A stretch of 64,000 nt of DNA from Adineta ricciae (lineage: Eukaryota > Rotifera > Eurotatoria > Adinetida > Adinetidae), in the NCBI GenBank assembly GCA_905250025.1, contig CAJNOJ010000060.1, positions 358,213-422,212 of the forward strand. Direction: 5' to 3'. Below the pieces are notes generated by a model. It was not told where the DNA came from and did not search any database. It was given only the letters and a program-made list of their open reading frames with translations. Shown here piece by piece: positions 59,633 to 64,000 of this stretch. The first letter of the stretch is position 1. Every line of letters starts with the position of its first letter. Both the position numbers and the translations under genes were made by a program.

Positions 59633-59762
59633 TTGTGATTTTCAGAAGTTTTCTGGTTGCTAAGATAGAATTGCAAGTGAATTTGTAAAGGAAAAAAAAG
59701 ATTATTTATTGTCATGATGAAATATAAAAGATTACAAATAAAATAGAGATCTTTCTAATGTG

Positions 59763-61038
59763 TTAATTTTCATTATCGACTATGAATATAGAATTTTGTT
59801 CGCCATGGAGATTATCCCTCATGGAACCCGATATAGTTGGAATAGGTCGCTGTTCATTATAATGAACATGATCATTTTGTTCAACGACTGGTGCTGCTGA
59901 AGTGGTCGCCAGTGAAGTATACAAAACTGGCGCCAGAGTCTCGGTTGGTATCGGCTGTTGTCGACTGCTTGACTCAGGAATTGTAATACCGTAGGCAACA
60001 AGAATATCTAGATTGCATAACGGACAATGACGATGATTGATCAACCATGGATCAACACAAATTTGATGGAATGTATGATTACATTCTAGAGATGGAAAGT
60101 TGAGTAAGCGATCAACTAAGCTCTGTACACTTACTTAATAGTCGTACAGTGTCACCAGCTTTAATTGCATCCAAACAGATCACACATGATTCTTCAATAG
60201 GAGGATTTTCTGTGATTGTGATCAGTGGAATTTTCGTTAAGGCTTTTTTCGCAGCATGCGTCAAACGATTGTTCAAATGATCTTTTGCTGTACGAGAACG
60301 ATATCGTTGACAATAATAGAACACAAACCATGCGATAAATAAGCAAACCAGAACTGATATCGATATCGCAACAAAAATGATCGCACCACGAGAATTGTAC
60401 CACAAATTTCGTCCAGGAACATCATCGTAATCGATTTGCATTGGATCTAACGTGATATTCAGATAAGTCTGGTTATCATTTGCCAAATCAAACAACATCG
60501 AACCAATCATTTGTGAAACATACAAAGCTAAAATATCCGAATTGTTTTGTAGCATATCGAATGCATCTTGACCAGTACTTCGAGGGTCATAAATTATCAC
60601 CGCTGAAATAGCAAAGAAAGACGTAAACATACGCTCAGAATTAACAATTCTTCTTCATATAGTACCTGATGCACCGAACTGCTTAGCCCGTGTAATTTTC
60701 ACACTAAATGTGCAATCACCGCCGCGTTGTATAATTGCAATACCATTGGAATATGTTACATTGTTAATCGGCTGCTGACACGCATCATAGTTCTTTCTCG
60801 AGTCGATTAGTACGAATGCGGGTCTATTGAATACTGGCGACTGACTGCCTCGGGTTGAAACAATACCATTTGTCTGACTTTCTTCTGTTCTGTTGGAATA
60901 GTTCGATGAGACCGAATAATATTCATATTTAATCGTCGCGGTTAATTGCCCATTGAGAAAATTCGGAAAGAATATAATACAGCATAGAATGGTGTTCATT
61001 GAATATAAATCAAATAATTGTTGAAAGATTCTTTTCAT
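59763..61038 (-). CDS. PA-TM-RING ubiquitin ligase (RNF13/RNF128 type), 387 aa
   Basis: Exons 60666-61038, 60135-60602 and 59763-60085, in phase. A signal-like hydrophobic stretch at residues ~14-29 ([16 protein letters not shown]) is followed by a luminal protease-associated domain ([44 protein letters not shown]). A single membrane helix ([20 protein letters not shown]) comes next. Then the tail [23 protein letters not shown] leads to a RING-H2 finger: [19 protein letters not shown], i.e. C3H2C3. This is the membrane E3 architecture of RNF13, RNF128/GRAIL and RNF150, which act on endosomes and ER. I cannot say which paralogue. Its stop lies 130 bp before the Kv channel ATG on the same strand. 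Confidence 0.9.
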
Positions 61039-63150
61039 TTTTTACCGGGATGATGAAGAAATTCTTTCCTTCTCCTCTTCTTCTTTCTAAAAGAAAAGAT
61101 ACTTTTCTTGTCTTATGTAACCTTGACCGTTTCTTTCTTTCTTTCTTTTTTTCTCCTCCTATTTCGAACAAAAAAAAAGTTATCGTCAGATGGAAATGGT
61201 TCATTTACATAAAGAATGCAGTAGTAACAGATGGATCTATGACAGCATGAGTTTACCCTGCGAGGACAATGCCGTTATTAATGGTAAATAATCATACAAA
61301 CGAGATTTCTTCATACGACTCTCGGTTGGCGATGATTTCGGAATTCGATAAGTATTTTTTAATGAGTGTCGAAGAAAAAAAAGAGAAAAATGTCTTATGA
61401 TTACTCTCAAATGATTTTTACAATACTAAATCGTGCTGTTTTGAATCGAAGAAAAGAAAAGAACTCGTAATACCAAGGTTGTCTGACATGTATCAGGTAG
61501 TAAATGTAAGTAATACAATACTTATTGTCATCAACGCATGACGAGTAAAGGCTAGTAGGTTTCTTATTTTGTGCTTGTATGGCAGATGAGGTGATGTAAT
61601 GTCCATAATATCAAGCGATCGCACGATGTATGCACGATGTTACGCGCAAAAAAGCAGTTAACATACATTGAGTAAGGTTATTATTGTTTTCGCCTGTATT
61701 CGTTCGCATTAAAAGACACTTCACTGTACTAAGATTATTCATTATTTACATGTAGAAAAAAAAAGAGAGAAATACGAACGATCGAGAAGAAAGAAAGGTA
61801 GAAAAGAAGACAACAGAATGCATGCAGACGCTTTTTTCCTTTCTTTTTTTACATAGTTATACGTACTCTCCGTCAAATGCCCTTTCATATGATGTGATGT
61901 TTTTTGTTAAACGTCAACTTATGTGTCGCATTTGTTTCGTATACCTTTTCTCCTTTCATCTTACTCTATAGGACAATAAGTATTACCAGTTGTCTCCAAT
62001 CGATGATCTAATGTTATGGTCATCATTCGCGCAAATGAACGTTGCTCATGTGCATATGATAAGAGATAATTTCTCCATTAAAGATTGTTTTTCTTTCGCT
62101 GGTAACCAAATTATAGTTAATAGTAGAAAATTTCCTGATCGACATCGAAATCAGGTAAAAACACGTGCTGTGCGCAACTTTGACTCATGTACACTTTGCG
62201 AGCAAAGGTTTTGCGCCATTCATAGGTGATTTACCTTTGATACTTGCGCTATTTTGCTTTGAAAAATAAAAAATATCAATCGTCATCTACCTATTTGCTC
62301 TTTAGCTTTAATTTTCCTATTCACGGTCAGATTAATCGTAAGACGATGTTTCATACGCATTTGTGATCCAGTAACTATAACGAGTTGTGCGTTCTTCGAA
62401 CAGGCAAAGAGATCACATTTCAATGTGTGAGAAGATGTTCAAATGAACTGTAGATAAGGTAAAAAAGCGGTAATGATCATCATGAACAATTTAGTTCGTG
62501 CTAATGGTGCGTATTTACTTACTGTCTGTAGGACGCGTCAATGACATCGGATAAAGATTGTACGTGCTGTATGGGTGATGGACAAAAGAATTGTTGATTA
62601 TTTGACAATGCATCAAATAAAACATCTCGATGTTGTCATACATATAAACACTTATTGTCTTTTGTTTCTTTTTCGATTTTACTTCAATATCTGTTGAGCA
62701 AGACACGACTCGTCAGACAATGAAATCAGTTCGAATTAATCAAAGAATTTATTTTGAACAGAATAAGAATTATAAACGTGCACATCGTTTTTTATTCTCC
62801 TTATAATAAGATACGATATGTGCATACATATTATAAGAATAAACAGAACAGAAAAAGAAAAAAGAACGAAGAAAAAAACCAGAGTGTATGTAACAAATTC
62901 GTTTTGTTCAATAGTATGGAAGTAAAGCAGAGACATGTGTATGTACAAACACAAAAGAACGAACAAGTTAATTATCTGACACAAACAAAAAAATAGTAAT
63001 AAATAGGTTAAACATAAGAGTAGGAAGATAAAAACGCCAGAATTGTAGAGATTAATATTTGAGTTTTTGCAAATTCAATAAAAAGAAACGAAGAGTTTGT
63101 CACCGATACAGATATTGTTTGATAGATAGTCACCGTTGATTTGATTTTGA
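61039..63150. other. 2.1 kb region upstream of the PA-TM-RING gene
   Basis: Low-complexity AT- and CT-rich sequence with several A and T runs. Short frames (61990-62229, 62736-62984) show no family features. It should contain the PA-TM-RING promoter and the 3' UTR of the next gene. Confidence 0.5.
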
Positions 63151-63969
63151 TCAAACGTTTGCTGGATTTTCTAAATGAAAATAATTTCGCGATGGCGGAT
63201 AAATTGGTGCTGACGCATAACCCATTCGTTTGGGTTGTTGTTGTTGAGATGGACCCATTGAATGATCCATATTATGACTGTAGGATGTAAAATGCGATGA
63301 TTGGACGGTGAATGTAGATGGATAAGGTGAGCGAGTCGGGGTTGGTAGAATCGACGGATACGATGTTGGTTGATGGTTTTTTAAGGATTGAGAACCATTC
63401 ATATTCGTATGAATGAATTGACGAGGAATGGGTGGATGAGATGATTTTTGATTAGTCATTGAGAGGGAAGACTGAGCCAAGGTAGTCTTCGGTTGATAAT
63501 CATGGATACCATGAGATTCATGACGTGTTGATGTAAAATGTTCAGATTTTGGTTTACTGATAGACGGCGTTTGAGTAGACGTATCGAAACGGTATGGTTG
63601 ATAGCCTTGCGGCTGTTGTGGATTATCATTCGATGACAATGAGTATGAAAATATTCCTGAAGGACGATCGTTCTTCTAAATATCAAATTGACAATGATGA
63701 AAAAGAACAAGGGAATTAGAAATTAAAATGCACTTTTTTTGATGATCGACGTGCAGATGAAGACGAAGACGATGAAGCCGAATCTTTCCGAGAACTAAAA
63801 GGAGCAGGCGGTGGTGGTGGATGAAATGTCGGTCGGCTGTCATGAGGAGCTAACTGATAATGGAGAGGAATTGGTTTAAATGTTCTGCTACTTGAAAAGA
63901 AAAGGTAATAACGAACAAATGGTTCTCATCAATCCCTACTTTTCTTCTGATTGTTCTTTTCGTTTTGAT
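63151..63969 (-). CDS. Unrecognised S/P/Q-rich protein, C-terminal part (5' end outside window)
   Basis: Three exons are visible: 63940-63969, 63734-63890 and 63151-63675, joined in frame; the transcript continues beyond base 64000. The sequence is almost all low-complexity: a basic SKRKEQSEE start, RTFKPIPLHYQLAPHDSRPT, a PPPPPAP run, a Ser run next to RRSSKK, then Ser/Pro/Gln/His-rich sequence ending FHLENPANV. There is no domain. Such tails occur in transcriptional co-regulators and RNA-binding proteins, but nothing here decides it. The exon junctions are supported by good splice sites and open phase only. Confidence 0.65.
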
Positions 63970-64000
63970 CTAAAATACATATCAAATAGAAACATCCTAC

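Overview
The window is most likely from a bdelloid rotifer. It carries purely metazoan genes (a Pax2/5/8-type paired-box gene, rootletin, IQCE, RYBP/YAF2, a Shaw-like potassium channel) in a compact, AT-rich genome whose introns are mostly 45-65 bp. Two intact genes are of non-metazoan type: a fused glutathionylspermidine amidase/synthetase and a CrtW-type carotenoid ketolase. Many genes have a splice-acceptor-like tract directly before the start codon, as expected for spliced-leader trans-splicing. The species assignment is inference. The gene calls rest on translations that I spliced by hand, checking phase across every intron.

Layout. 0-13.4 kb: 3' part of PCCB (+), an EF-hand protein (-) with a 2.8 kb upstream region holding four perfect TGACGTCA sites, PSMD6/Rpn7 (-), then PCYT2 and GRWD1 (+), an orphan four-helix membrane protein (+) and the carotenoid ketolase (-). 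13.7-20 kb: MFAP1, FTSJ1, ATG101, CISD3 and RYBP/YAF2, all (+), 78-166 bp apart, probably one polycistronic unit. 20.3-26.1 kb (-): the glutathionylspermidine enzyme, then alanine aminotransferase with two alternative, duplicated 5' coding ends, one with a mitochondrial presequence. A 130-bp exact duplication around a single N at 26097 is a contig-joining artefact.

26.5-33.4 kb: IQCE (+, 21 exons), a kelch-repeat relic (-), and the P2/5/8-type Pax gene (-), which keeps an octapeptide and a full-length but eroded homeodomain. 34.8-45.7 kb: rootletin (CROCC, -, 33 exons, 2133 residues), with a 1.76 kb intron holding a polypurine minisatellite and a possible internal first exon. 45.7-48 kb has no recognisable gene.

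48-54.6 kb: GTPBP4/Nog1, UNG, a short UBOX5/RNF37 and METTL18, all (+), with only 19 bp between the last two; a second likely polycistron. 55-64 kb (-): an uncharacterised Q-rich protein, a Shaw-like Kv channel with reduced S4 charges, a PA-TM-RING ubiquitin ligase, and the 3' part of an unrecognised S/P/Q-rich gene that runs off the window.

Most genes are core housekeeping functions: proteasome lid, ribosome assembly, splicing, tRNA methylation, autophagy initiation, phosphatidylethanolamine synthesis and base-excision repair. The best leads are the two foreign-type enzymes, the dual-start alanine aminotransferase, the CISD3 with Cys in place of His in both CDGSH motifs, the Pax homeodomain, the Kv channel and the two candidate operons. 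I saw no intact transposon, virus-like element, CRISPR array, tRNA or rRNA.
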